46,461 bases of DNA, taken from assembly GCA_945875585.1 (NCBI GenBank), contig CAMCLK010000039.1, positions 1 to 46,461 on the forward strand, given 5' to 3'. The position numbers were made by a program, and so were the translations under genes. Below the pieces are notes generated by a model. That model worked only from the letters and a program-made list of their open reading frames with translations, had not been told where the DNA came from and searched no databases. Every line of letters begins with the position of its first letter. Within the stretch, counting starts at the first letter, position 1. Shown here piece by piece: positions 8,004-17,497 of this stretch. Source of the DNA: Candidatus Kuenenia stuttgartensis (GTDB lineage: Bacteria > Planctomycetota > Planctomycetia > Gemmatales > Gemmataceae).

Positions 8004-9419
8004 ATGGCAAACCAGCCTATTCATTGGAACGAGGGGCTGTTCCTGCGTCCGCATCATTTTCAGGCGAACGATCGGCACGCATTTGCGCGGCACGCTCAGG
8101 TAGCCCGACTCGCGCTGGGCAGGTCGATGGGCATTGCCGCCATCGATATCGATTCCGATGCCTTGGCGAATCACTCGTTCCGGCTGCGGGAATTGAAGGC
8201 TATTTTGCCAGATGGAACCATTGTCGATCTTCCGGGTGAAGCGGATGCCCGCGCCCGCAACTTTAAGGAAGAACTCGACCGCGACGGGTATGTCTCGCTG
8301 TTTCTGGCTGTTCCGAACATGATTTTGGGCAGAACAAACAGCAAGCCGGGCGAATCGGATTCCATGGTTCGAAATATTGTGGAACCGATCACGGTTGAGG
8401 ACGAAAACGACGGGCAAAGGCCTGAAGAGGTCTTGGTAAGGCGGCTGAATCTGCGCTTTTTGAGCCAATCCGACAAGACGGATGGCTATTCAGTGATTCC
8501 GTTGGCACGGGTAGTCCGCTCCAACAGGCCAGATGGCGCGCCCCAACTCGACCCGGACTTCTATCCCCCGGTTTTCCAGTGCAATGCTTACGCGCCTTTG
8601 GCGGACAACATTCTCCGCCATTTGCTGAACCGTGTGGGGCGCAAAGCCACGGGGTTGGTGACGCAACTGCGCGCGGGAGGACTGGGCCTTGGAGCCCGCG
8701 AACCGCTGCTGGTAGCTCAGTTGAACGTGCTGAACGGTGCCCAGGGCGCGCTTTTTGCATTGGTCAACGATATGACAGCCACGCTTGGATCCGCCTACAC
8801 GGAATTGTGCCGGATTGTTGGTTGGTTGGCGTTTTTCAGCGATGAACGATTGCTGCCTCAGTTGCCCGCTCTTAACCATTTGGAGCCACACAAGGCTTTG
8901 GTGCCGCTGCGACGGATCATTGAGGAATACCTCGACAGGGTGATCGAACCGGAATTCAAAGATAGGCCGTTTATTGGTGCGGGCTTGCGGATGCAGGTTT
9001 CGTTGGAACCTGCGTGGTTGGAACCAGACTGGGGCATGTTCATCGGTGTGCAGTCGGATCTTTCCAGCGAGGAATTGGTGAAGATTATCACCACGGCTGG
9101 CGTGTTGGACATGAAGGTGGGCAGTTCAGACCAAGCCGATGCCATCTACCGCGCCGGCAAGGCAGGCCTCAGCTTCACTCCCATCAAGACCCCTCCACGG
9201 GTTCTGCCTCCGGGCGTTACGTACTTCCAGATAGCACGCGATGCTTCTGGCCCGGAATGGACCGATGTCAAACGAACGCTGAGCCTGGCCGTACGGTTTA
9301 ACGAAAACCGTGTTCAGGGTAACATTCAAGATCAGCAAGTGCTGACGCTATCGTTTGGCGGGAAAACGTGCCGCATCCAGTTCACGCTGTTTGTTGTCGC
9401 ACCCAAGTCGATGTCGTGA
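8004..9419 (+). CDS. tssK: TssK T6SS baseplate protein
   Basis: TssK links the T6SS baseplate wedge to the TssL/TssM membrane complex. The N-terminus carries the family hallmark HWNEGLFLRPHHFQ (residues 7-20). Further family-like blocks are GLSFTPIKTPPRVLPPGVTY near 380-400 and YFQIARDASGPEWTDV; the length (471 aa) is normal. The start has a strong GGGAGG 7 bases upstream. A small needle-like gene follows 14 bases after the stop, so the two are probably co-transcribed. Confidence 0.95.
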   Translation: MANQPIHWNEGLFLRPHHFQANDRHAFARHAQVARLALGRSMGIAAIDIDSDALANHSFRLRELKAILPDGTIVDLPGEADARARNFKEELDRDGYVSLFLAVPNMILGRTNSKPGESDSMVRNIVEPITVEDENDGQRPEEVLVRRLNLRFLSQSDKTDGYSVIPLARVVRSNRPDGAPQLDPDFYPPVFQCNAYAPLADNILRHLLNRVGRKATGLVTQLRAGGLGLGAREPLLVAQLNVLNGAQGALFALVNDMTATLGSAYTELCRIVGWLAFFSDERLLPQLPALNHLEPHKALVPLRRIIEEYLDRVIEPEFKDRPFIGAGLRMQVSLEPAWLEPDWGMFIGVQSDLSSEELVKIITTAGVLDMKVGSSDQADAIYRAGKAGLSFTPIKTPPRVLPPGVTYFQIARDASGPEWTDVKRTLSLAVRFNENRVQGNIQDQQVLTLSFGGKTCRIQFTLFVVAPKSMS

Positions 9420-9433
9420 AAGGGGCCGGCCAA

Positions 9434-9868
9434 ATGAGCGAAGCGGAATCACAAAACAAAGCAGACGGACTGCCAGTGCCAAAAGCCAGCGAAGGCGGTT
9501 TGGCTGCCTATCCGCTTGCCTCTGGCCGGCAGGTGCGGGTTTCCACAGGCACGGATTGGCAGTCCGAGCATTTGCAGGTGATTTCGCGGGATGGGAAGGT
9601 TGAAATTGAGATTCTACTGACGGCGAATGGTCCTGTGGTGCGCGTGTCGGGTGGGGCCTTGCAGATGGACTCGGCCGGGTCGATCCAGTTACGGGCCGCG
9701 GGGGGCGTGGAGATCGAGGCTGAAGAGTTGCGGGTGCGCACGCGGAAGTCGGTGCATTTGAATGGCGAGACCATCCGCTTGAATTGCGACGAAGGGGTAC
9801 CGCCGGAAGGCGGAAGCGCTCCGGCGGAAGCGTTGCCTGTCAAGGAATCAGGCTGCTGCGAGCATTAA
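9434..9868 (+). CDS. small beta-repeat (needle-like) protein next to tssK
   Basis: 144 aa from an ATG with AAGGGG about 9 bases upstream. The C-terminal half is a run of short beta repeats alternating small/charged and hydrophobic residues (GSIQLRAAGGVEIEAEELRV, TRKSVHLNGETIRLNC), the pattern of phage or VgrG needle domains and of spike-associated families such as DUF2345 and DUF3540. It ends in KESGCCEH. No signal peptide. Likely a spike or needle component, or a remnant of one; the exact family is not assigned. Confidence 0.75.
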   Translation: MSEAESQNKADGLPVPKASEGGLAAYPLASGRQVRVSTGTDWQSEHLQVISRDGKVEIEILLTANGPVVRVSGGALQMDSAGSIQLRAAGGVEIEAEELRVRTRKSVHLNGETIRLNCDEGVPPEGGSAPAEALPVKESGCCEH

Positions 9869-9902
9869 GCAACCTGAAACAATAACATCGGGCACTGGAA
9901 TA

Positions 9903-11168
9903 TCAATAACGGTAGCGGAATTCAAAACGGTACTGCTGGTCGCCCCAGCTTCCTTGATCCGGGTTCAAGGCAAACTGGGCCCCGCAACCGACATCTAGTT
10001 TTTCAGTCATGAATAGGCGCAGGCTAGGCCCAAGTTGCTGGTAGCTGCTGCCGGAAGACGTGGCAAAAGGAATGCTCTCAACAGTTTGATAAGGAATGTA
10101 ACCGCCCGACTGGAAAAAGTAGCCTGAATACTCCAGCGCCGCGAAAAGTGGTACGGCGGGGTTGGCCTGCCAGATTTTTCGGTTGAGGCTGGCGGCGACA
10201 ATCAGCATGGCACCCGGATAGGGAGGTATGCCACCAAAAGGAACCCATTCAGAGAAATTCATCTGCAAGAAAGTGTCTTCGTTGATTTTGAGGCCGACAA
10301 GCACGCCCGGCTCGATAGAAGTGAGGCCGTTACCCAATCCACTGATGGTCACGCCCACAGGCAGGCTCGATTTGAATGACATGCCGATCTGTAATAGCTC
10401 GCAATCGAAAACGGTGGACTTGGTTCCAACCACCATGTTACCAAAGCCGCTACCGCCCCCGCCCTGATCTATGGCAGTAAGGCAGAATGGCATATCAAAA
10501 GTGACCGCCACGTTACCAGCGGCGATTTCAGTGTAGATGCTCGCCTCGTAAATATTCATGTATGGAAAGGTGAAGTAGGCCGTGCCAGATGTCGGAATCG
10601 GTGTCGGGCCGAGCGGAGGCGGAGCAATACGGTAGCTGTTGCGTGTGATATTGGTCATGTGCTGCTGGGTGCCTAAACGAATGCGCTGCTGGCTGACAGG
10701 CCGGGCACATTCGGTGAACATGGCGACATCCATAATGGGTCGCCAGCCCGGTTCGTAGCACGGGTCTGGAACAGCAAGGCACTCGTAAATACCCGTCAGC
10801 ATGCGCGAGGCAAAGCTATTGTGCTCGCTGCAGTAGCTGTTGCGGCTACCGGGCACACAACCGGATCCGCCACAAGCGACGGGATCGTACATCGATGCGG
10901 CAGCCATGCCTCCGCCAGTGCTTCGTCCCAAGCCACTGCCAAGCGGACTGCTGCCACAACTGGCGCAACTTCCTACTTGCAGAAGTCCACCATCAAACTC
11001 AGGAAGCAAGCCGGGCCCCGCTGCTGGAACCACTGGGTTTCCAGACATTGGAACTTCCCGGAGAACCGTGGGAAACTCCTGCCCTTGCAGACACGAAGCA
11101 ACCGCCATGAGCGCCAGCAATGGCCCCCAATACGACGGTCCTTTTTTCGTGCCGTTAGTAAGAAGCAT
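9903..11168 (-). CDS. exported, outer-membrane beta-barrel-like protein
   Basis: 421 aa from the ATG at 11168, chosen because GGAG precedes it by 5 bases; the open frame continues upstream to 11324 without a better start. The N-terminus is a signal peptide (SYWGPLLALMAVASCLQGQ); VASC could also be read as a lipobox. A Cys/Gly-rich linker follows (GSCASCGSSPLGSGLG, DPVACGGSGCVPGS), then a long region of alternating residues with amphipathic strands ending in RFEFRYRY; a terminal aromatic strand is typical of outer-membrane barrels. A related planctomycete exported family is likely but not named. It is divergent from a second Cys-rich exported protein (11373-12572), suggesting joint regulation. 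Confidence 0.75.
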   Translation of the reverse strand: MLLTNGTKKGPSYWGPLLALMAVASCLQGQEFPTVLREVPMSGNPVVPAAGPGLLPEFDGGLLQVGSCASCGSSPLGSGLGRSTGGGMAAASMYDPVACGGSGCVPGSRNSYCSEHNSFASRMLTGIYECLAVPDPCYEPGWRPIMDVAMFTECARPVSQQRIRLGTQQHMTNITRNSYRIAPPPLGPTPIPTSGTAYFTFPYMNIYEASIYTEIAAGNVAVTFDMPFCLTAIDQGGGGSGFGNMVVGTKSTVFDCELLQIGMSFKSSLPVGVTISGLGNGLTSIEPGVLVGLKINEDTFLQMNFSEWVPFGGIPPYPGAMLIVAASLNRKIWQANPAVPLFAALEYSGYFFQSGGYIPYQTVESIPFATSSGSSYQQLGPSLRLFMTEKLDVGCGAQFALNPDQGSWGDQQYRFEFRYRY

Positions 11169-11372
11169 TATTTCTCCAGTAAGCCTCATCGTCTTATCGG
11201 CTGGAGGTATGGGTAAACTTTGGCGGTTGTTCCTAAAAATCCGATTATTTGGTCTCGCTGATTCTTTTGGCCCAACCAGTAGAACCGGCATAAACGTAAA
11301 AATCCTCATCCACCCAACCGCCAATTGCCGAATCGAGGGTGTGGATCTGATTTCTCATCAGGGGCTTTGGCC
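11169..11372. promoter_or_regulatory. divergent intergenic region between two exported-protein genes
   Basis: About 204 bases separate the two opposed starts (11168 minus, 11373 plus). Promoters for both must lie here or overlap the ends, but no convincing -35/-10 pair, operator or stem was identified. Confidence 0.35.
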
Positions 11373-12572
11373 ATGCACCTTTACCTTCGGCCAGAAATAA
11401 CGGGCATTTTGGCCATGCTGTGTGTTGCTGGAACGGTTGCAGCCCAAGATTCTACCGTGACGATTCCCGCCGCTCCGTCGACCAGTGGCGGTGGTAGCAG
11501 CAATTTAGTGGGAATGATCCTTCCCAATGCCAAGCAGTTAGCCGCCATGAAAGAAGCGTGCGACAAGTGCAAAGCCAAGATCTGCGCCAGTTGCATTGGT
11601 CAGATGCTGGGAAACATGACCCTACCGCTTAGCTTGATGACAGGCGGTTGCATTAAGCCGTGTTGCCCGGTGGTTTCGAAGGAAGACCTGAAAGCTGCCG
11701 CAGACAGTCCGAATGGCGCCTGCGCGCGGATCACCAAAGATCAATTGGAAACAGAAGAACGGCGTAAGGCTGTTCGCTGCCTGGCGAAGGTAGACTGCAA
11801 TTGGCACCCGGAGGCAGAACTGGCGCTCATCAATGCGCTGCGGACCGACAAGTCTGAGTGTGTGCGGCTGGAAGCGGCACGCGTTTTAGCCGTTGGTTGC
11901 TGCAGCACCCGCAAAGTGATTGAAGCCCTTTCAACGTGCGTGAATGCCAGCTCCAGAGACGGCAACCCACCCGAAAACTCGCTGCGAGTGCGCGAAATGG
12001 CCTTAGTTGCGTTGCAGCGGGCACTGGCCTGCTACGTGGAACGTGAGGAACCGGTCCGCCCAGAGGTTCCCGCAGGCCCAGCAGCACCGGGCGGCTTACC
12101 AGCACCAGCAGCTCCCGCCGGCCTGAGGCCCGCGTCGTTTCAGTTTGCTTCCGCTCATGGAACTTCCGATGCTGGCCAGGAAGCCAACCTAGCAACCGAC
12201 CCATCCTTTCAGCGCCCGACAATTATGAAAGGGCGGATTATCGAACTCGAAGATCGCCCGAATACCCAGATGCAGACAGTTGATTCCGGCATGAAGGGTG
12301 CTCAATCGGAGGCTGTGGAAAAACAACGCGTCATTTTTCAGGCCTTGCAGGTGATCAAACGAAATAAAGCCAACAGCACCGTCGATCGCCCCAACGATTG
12401 CGCGACGCTGGGAAAAGGCCAGAAAAGTCTGGCAGGGCTGTTCGCATTCTCCCTGAAAAATCCTTCGCCAACCACCCCACAGCAGCCACAAGCCAACGCG
12501 GTCGCCAACCAGAGCGCTCCTAATTTTGTCATACCAGCCGATCGGGGACTCATTGGCACAACCATTCGCTAG
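11373..12572 (+). CDS. secreted Cys-rich HEAT-like protein
   Basis: 399 aa from the ATG at 11373 (AGGGG about 8 bases upstream; a longer frame would start at a TTG). Signal peptide with AxA-like cleavage (MLCVAGTVAAQ). A Cys cluster (CDKCKAKICASC, GGCIKPCCP) precedes a helical-repeat region resembling HEAT repeats (RRKAVRCLAKVDC, CVRLEAARVLAVGCCS, VREMALVALQRALACY). The C-terminal third is Pro/Ala-rich, then low complexity. HEAT-like repeats are protein-binding scaffolds; the protein presumably acts in the periplasm or at the outer membrane together with the divergent barrel-like protein. Its link to secretion is inferred only from position inside the T6SS locus. Confidence 0.75.
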   Translation: MHLYLRPEITGILAMLCVAGTVAAQDSTVTIPAAPSTSGGGSSNLVGMILPNAKQLAAMKEACDKCKAKICASCIGQMLGNMTLPLSLMTGGCIKPCCPVVSKEDLKAAADSPNGACARITKDQLETEERRKAVRCLAKVDCNWHPEAELALINALRTDKSECVRLEAARVLAVGCCSTRKVIEALSTCVNASSRDGNPPENSLRVREMALVALQRALACYVEREEPVRPEVPAGPAAPGGLPAPAAPAGLRPASFQFASAHGTSDAGQEANLATDPSFQRPTIMKGRIIELEDRPNTQMQTVDSGMKGAQSEAVEKQRVIFQALQVIKRNKANSTVDRPNDCATLGKGQKSLAGLFAFSLKNPSPTTPQQPQANAVANQSAPNFVIPADRGLIGTTIR

Positions 12573-12619
12573 CTCAAACCACAAATGGTTGACTTAACCG
12601 GGGATAATAGCGAGACATA

Positions 12620-15600
12620 TTATTGAAGCAACACAAGGTCAACCCGCATGGGTGGCCCCGGTTCCAGGGTTACAGGCTTGGAAGCTTTGCGTCCGGATGG
12701 ACCTTTGGAAGCTTGAACGGTATACTTCCCCTTTTTAAGATTTTCAAATCGGTATAATCCACCCGCGTCGGTTTTGGTGGCGGCGACCTTCATGCCCTTA
12801 GCGTCGAGAAGAGACACCTCGATTCCCGCCTGTGCCCTGTCTCCCTCGGAAACCAAACCCTCTACTGATGGTTCGGCTGGAGGTTTGGGCGGTCCGAGCG
12901 GAAGGGTTCGTGTCAGAACGGTGCTCACGCCCGCGCCACTGGTAGCCTTGAGAGTTACAACAAAGGGGGCTTTCGCATCGGCCGGAATGGCAAGAATGCT
13001 GGTCGCAAGATTGCCCTTAAGGGTTGTGGTAAACATGGTCGCTGCTTCGGGAGGCTCAGGAACCCCCAAAGCGTTGGCTACGGGAGCACCCATAAAGGCG
13101 ACAACATCACGGATTCCCGATTCGGAGGCCTGCAGGACCGCAACAATTGAGTAGCTGGCACCAGGCGAGACCCTCGAGGGCAGACCCACAATATCAACAA
13201 ATCGAATCGGATTAGGATCGATCATGATGTTGACAAACATCGTGTCGAGCACTTTACCGTCTGGAGCCACCAACTGAAGTCTGGCACGCTTGGCGCCTTT
13301 TAGCCCCTCGATATCCCAATTAACCCGCCATGTGGATTCGGTGCATGAAAAATTCCAAGCACCAGCCTCACCTTGCACAATACGCAATTCAGACTTCAAG
13401 CCAGCAGGAAACGATTGGGTACGCTCTAGGTTGGTAAATGCGGGGCCTCCGAGCAAGGCAAGATTTAATGTGCAACCTGCTGGTGCCGAGGTGGCCCAAG
13501 CATTAATGGCAATGGAACCTTCGCTGGGCTGGTTCTTGCCAAGTGGGTCGGCAGCAGGTGGAACAAAAATGGCGGTGAGGCCCATGGCGGGCTTTCTGAC
13601 AAGATCCGCGCCCAGTGCCCTCGATTGCGGTTGTAGATCGGCCTTCAGCCTGAAAAGCATGGGGGTTCCATCGATGCTGATCGTGAACTGACCCGTTCTG
13701 TTGCCCCCCAAAATACCGCCCTGTTCCAGAAAAAGGGTTGCCCCATCGGCAGGCAGCACACCCTTGGTGTTTCCCGGCCCAAGCTTAACCGGATTTCCGC
13801 CAGAACCGTTGTCTAAGATTAGTTCAACACGGCACGGTGGATTGATGAGTGGGGGTTTGCGCGCGCGCAAGCCTACACGCAGCAAACTGGCACCCGGTTT
13901 AGACATATCCGGTTCAGTGGTGGCGGAAACCAGTTCAACAATATCAGCGGGATCAACACGACTGATTGAAAAACGGCGCGCCAAAGGCGGATATGTAGGA
14001 TTGGTTAAATCGCGCAATTCAAGAACCATTTTTGAAGGCATATACCCGCGCAACATTGCAGGTTCCGCGGGCGTCGCACCCGCAGGCGCCCCGGCAGGTG
14101 GTGTGCCCGCGGACTGGGGTGAACCCATCAAGGCTGAGAGGGTCAGCGGCGTTGCCATGCCAGCGGGAATGTTCAAATTGATAGGGCCAGCCAAAGACGT
14201 TGTTGTGCCTTCAAGCCTGACCATAGCTGATATGGAGGCAGCCTTCCCGGGACGGGCGCGCAAGCTGGGGAAAAGGCCGCGAACCGATCCTGACCCCCGC
14301 AACACAAGGTCATCGCCAAGAAGCGAGGTCCCGTCCGCGTTATCACTCAACAAGATTAAAGGCATACCCGCGGCGGGGTCTGGCAAAATATTCAAAAGAA
14401 CCGGCCAAACTCTGCCCGCCTCACTGAATTCAACAACAACTTGGGACGCTGTGCCCAGAAGTTCCTGCGCGGATTTCGATGCTCGTGAAATGCGAACCCG
14501 AACAAAGCCTCCTTCAGGCCCGGAGGATTCCTGAACAATCGCGGCATCAAGCGGAGACGCATCCGTAGGCACAATAGAGGCTTTTGGTTTGACACTACCA
14601 ACACCGCCAACGTACCACCGAACTTCCACCTCGATGGGCTTGTCTGGAAGTGGGGGAAGAATGGATTCCGGGAATTTAAGATAAACTGCAGGCCCGACGT
14701 TACCCGTGTATTTACCGATAACCAGGCGGGTTTGCTCTTTCCAGAACACGTCGTCAATGCCAAGAAGCGCCATGTGGCGAAATCGTGATTCAAGCCAAAT
14801 GATATGTTCGAGACGATAAGACCGTCGCTCTTTTGCAAGGGGATTGGTTTCAGAAGAGTCGAGCAACGGCAGATCCATCCATCCGGGATACAACATATTC
14901 AAAAGCCTGGATTGGGGCTCATGCGACTTCACAAATTCAGGGATTTCACGAATATAAATGCGCCTGAACAGCTCCCCCATTTCACCCCAAACAGAACTTC
15001 CTGGAGACGCGTTAGCGTCTATTTTGGATAGAAGAATCCTGATCCTTTCAATGCTGGGACTTTCAAGGCCGGACATTTTCAGGATCTTTTCCGCCAGTTT
15101 AAGCCTTGCCACCTCGATTCGACCACGCCAACTCGCCCACGATGGATCCGTGGGATCGTACGCCGGAAGTGGATTGATCGGTGCTTTGGTGAATATTTCA
15201 TTGCTTTCTTTTTCAAGTGTTGAAGCGGCCAGACTGGTGACAAGGGTATTCCTCAGCTTCATGAGCTTCAACCTGTTTTCCTTGGGCATGTCCACAAGTC
15301 GTACCATTGACGTCAGTTCAATCAACGTGGCTGGTGAAAGGCTGCCTTCATTGATCAATCTTTCGTATTCAGCAATGCCTTGTGTGCTTACAGGCTGATG
15401 AATAATATCGCGAATGCCACGCAATTTTCTCGCCGCGAGGCGAACCCTGCCAATAATATCACCCGCCTGCTGAGGCGCGAGTCTGCCGCTCCGCGCCAAA
15501 ATTCTACCCATATTGACAAGATCCTGGCATCGATCCGCATATTCATCGAGACCAGCAGGAAGAATGATCGGATATGCCAACAGGTTCGACAGATCGATGA

Positions 15601-17497
15601 TTCCTTTTTCAATATCACTGACGGCGCTACGAATGACTTCATCGAATCCATTGACAAACAAGGCCAAAGTATGGGCGCGTTCAAGCCGACGCAAGGCTTC
15701 GGCACGGTGCTCGACCGGACTGTTTTCCACCAACCAAGTTCCAGACATGCACTGTTCGGCCATCTCATCCATGTTTTTGCCCAACCAACGGTAAACGTTC
15801 CACTTGGCCATGGCGACATTGACAATCTGGTTGGATGAAATAGTTGTCCGAATCAAGTCGGCATCAAAAGGCCATTTATCCAATGACTGAGAGAGTCTTA
15901 CAAGCAACCTGCCCTCAGCGAAAATGGCGGGGCGATGGTGGGCCGTAACGACACCCGCAAGGTACATCATATGTAGGCGATTGCATTCGGAATGGGTGAT
16001 GGCCGCGTTAATTGCGGCGTTTTCAACCAATGCCTTTGGTTTGTCGGCATTGGTTTTCATGAAATCAGCAACCAGGGCCGCGACCACCTTCGCTGCCTCA
16101 TCCGGCTTTTCAGGCGCATTATGCAGCGATTCCATTCCAGCCAGAAGAAATTTGACAGTGTCGGAAGGATTGTCGAGCAAGCCATCCGCATCCAGCAATC
16201 CCAGTGTCGGACGGGATCCGGGAACCACCATCAAAGATTGCTCCTCGGCAATCATCTTCTTGATTTGCGACAATTCGGATAAATATTTACTAGTAGATCT
16301 TTCGGAATAAGTGCTCGTGGAATAATCGATCGTGCTGTTGAGGGCGAATGAAAACAACCTGGCATGAATGCGCGGAGATATCGGGTTGTCTTTCCACGGG
16401 GAAATCCCCTCGAGCAGTTCCCATGCTTCGCGGATCGGCGCGGGCAATTCCTCAGGCGGTTCTTCTTTGCTCTCGGCGGAGACCGGCTTAACCGGTACCG
16501 AAAGCACAAAATGATGCGCCGGACCTACTAAAATGGGGGTTTGACGCTCCAATTCATTTTCCGCAGCCCACCGGTCCATATGAGGTCCGATGATCTCACA
16601 AATTTCCGAGAGCACTATCTTGCCACGTCTGGCTTCCACGCAGTCCACCGGATAAGGAAGCCTTCCCGCGATTGCTTCGGTAAAAAAGTGCCTGAAAATC
16701 CCGCCCTTAAGGACTTGGCTTGACATCGAACGTTGCCCAGGTTGGCACGACATGAGAAGATTGAACTGGCGTGAAGGTGTTTCGGCATTTTTTTCCGCAA
16801 AAGCCTTGTATTCCGAAAGCGCGCGGTATGGAATATCAAAGTTCGCGGATCCGGCAGGCAAGTTGACAAACATGTGAAACACATCAAGAATCAACAGCTT
16901 CTGCCGCGCGGGGCACAGCGCCATGGCATTGAATATTTCCGAGAGCTTGACGGCCCCCTGAATATCGAACTGCTCGTTCTTCGCGGATGAAATGACCAGA
17001 GACGAAACAGTCGCCTCGGACGGCAGCACAGCCACCGTGCCATCCTGAGCCGTCACAGCGCGCGCTTCAACGTATAAAACCACGTTTTCGGAAGCAGAAA
17101 CAGATTCTATTCTATTGAGAATCCCATTAATAGACTGACGTGTCGGACTTAGATCGGTTGAAGTTTGCACCCTTTCAAATATCGAACCGGAAACAAGAAT
17201 TTCTTTATCATTTTGCGCGAACGGAATGGGTGGAATGCCTCTGTCTGTGTATTCCGAAACAACAATGGCAAAAAACAGTGGTGTTCCTGCCGGACCAAAC
17301 CAACTGGCCACCCCCAGAAGAACACCCAATGTGGAAAGATTCAGAACACACAGCAAGGCAAAACCGTAATTTGTCAAACGTTTGCTCGTCTCGGCTTCAA
17401 GCTTATTTTCCTTATTCCAAGCTGGTAATTGCCTGACTTCCAAGCCCACAGGTTCAATCAATTCCGCTTTGGGCGTTTCAACGGGTGCGCCACTCAT
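12620..17497 (-). CDS. giant membrane protein with degenerate caspase-like domain and C-terminal regulatory-like domain
   Basis: 1625 aa. One membrane helix (about 43-67), then a caspase-fold region (about 75-330): SENVVLYVEARAV stands where caspases have the SGHG histidine, KLLILDVFHMF where they have the DAC cysteine, and LLMSCQPGQRS, GGIFRHFFTEAIAGRL, GKIVLSEICEII and ELERQTPILVG match later caspase-family landmarks. Both catalytic residues are therefore replaced. The middle is long and helical; the C-terminal half is beta-rich, Ig-like in appearance, ending in a carboxypeptidase-regulatory-like domain (about 1545-1625: TKTDAGGLYRFENLKKGKYT). The charge pattern suggests N-terminus inside, bulk outside. 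Its start overlaps the stop of the 1701-aa gene by four bases, so they form an operon. Likely a structural or scaffold protein; role unknown. Confidence 0.8.
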   Translation of the reverse strand: MSGAPVETPKAELIEPVGLEVRQLPAWNKENKLEAETSKRLTNYGFALLCVLNLSTLGVLLGVASWFGPAGTPLFFAIVVSEYTDRGIPPIPFAQNDKEILVSGSIFERVQTSTDLSPTRQSINGILNRIESVSASENVVLYVEARAVTAQDGTVAVLPSEATVSSLVISSAKNEQFDIQGAVKLSEIFNAMALCPARQKLLILDVFHMFVNLPAGSANFDIPYRALSEYKAFAEKNAETPSRQFNLLMSCQPGQRSMSSQVLKGGIFRHFFTEAIAGRLPYPVDCVEARRGKIVLSEICEIIGPHMDRWAAENELERQTPILVGPAHHFVLSVPVKPVSAESKEEPPEELPAPIREAWELLEGISPWKDNPISPRIHARLFSFALNSTIDYSTSTYSERSTSKYLSELSQIKKMIAEEQSLMVVPGSRPTLGLLDADGLLDNPSDTVKFLLAGMESLHNAPEKPDEAAKVVAALVADFMKTNADKPKALVENAAINAAITHSECNRLHMMYLAGVVTAHHRPAIFAEGRLLVRLSQSLDKWPFDADLIRTTISSNQIVNVAMAKWNVYRWLGKNMDEMAEQCMSGTWLVENSPVEHRAEALRRLERAHTLALFVNGFDEVIRSAVSDIEKGIIDLSNLLAYPIILPAGLDEYADRCQDLVNMGRILARSGRLAPQQAGDIIGRVRLAARKLRGIRDIIHQPVSTQGIAEYERLINEGSLSPATLIELTSMVRLVDMPKENRLKLMKLRNTLVTSLAASTLEKESNEIFTKAPINPLPAYDPTDPSWASWRGRIEVARLKLAEKILKMSGLESPSIERIRILLSKIDANASPGSSVWGEMGELFRRIYIREIPEFVKSHEPQSRLLNMLYPGWMDLPLLDSSETNPLAKERRSYRLEHIIWLESRFRHMALLGIDDVFWKEQTRLVIGKYTGNVGPAVYLKFPESILPPLPDKPIEVEVRWYVGGVGSVKPKASIVPTDASPLDAAIVQESSGPEGGFVRVRISRASKSAQELLGTASQVVVEFSEAGRVWPVLLNILPDPAAGMPLILLSDNADGTSLLGDDLVLRGSGSVRGLFPSLRARPGKAASISAMVRLEGTTTSLAGPINLNIPAGMATPLTLSALMGSPQSAGTPPAGAPAGATPAEPAMLRGYMPSKMVLELRDLTNPTYPPLARRFSISRVDPADIVELVSATTEPDMSKPGASLLRVGLRARKPPLINPPCRVELILDNGSGGNPVKLGPGNTKGVLPADGATLFLEQGGILGGNRTGQFTISIDGTPMLFRLKADLQPQSRALGADLVRKPAMGLTAIFVPPAADPLGKNQPSEGSIAINAWATSAPAGCTLNLALLGGPAFTNLERTQSFPAGLKSELRIVQGEAGAWNFSCTESTWRVNWDIEGLKGAKRARLQLVAPDGKVLDTMFVNIMIDPNPIRFVDIVGLPSRVSPGASYSIVAVLQASESGIRDVVAFMGAPVANALGVPEPPEAATMFTTTLKGNLATSILAIPADAKAPFVVTLKATSGAGVSTVLTRTLPLGPPKPPAEPSVEGLVSEGDRAQAGIEVSLLDAKGMKVAATKTDAGGLYRFENLKKGKYTVQASKGPSGRKASKPVTLEPGPPMRVDLVLLQ

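Noticed and set aside
1..9868. A phage tail or extracellular contractile injection system rather than T6SS
   Set aside because: TssK and TssL, which attach the baseplate to the membrane, are specific to T6SS; no phage tail tube, tape-measure or eCIS AAA ATPase is seen in the window.
12774..16310. Long open frames on the opposite strand of the 1625-aa gene
   Set aside because: They are antisense shadows of a high-GC reading frame, without ribosome sites or recognisable protein patterns.
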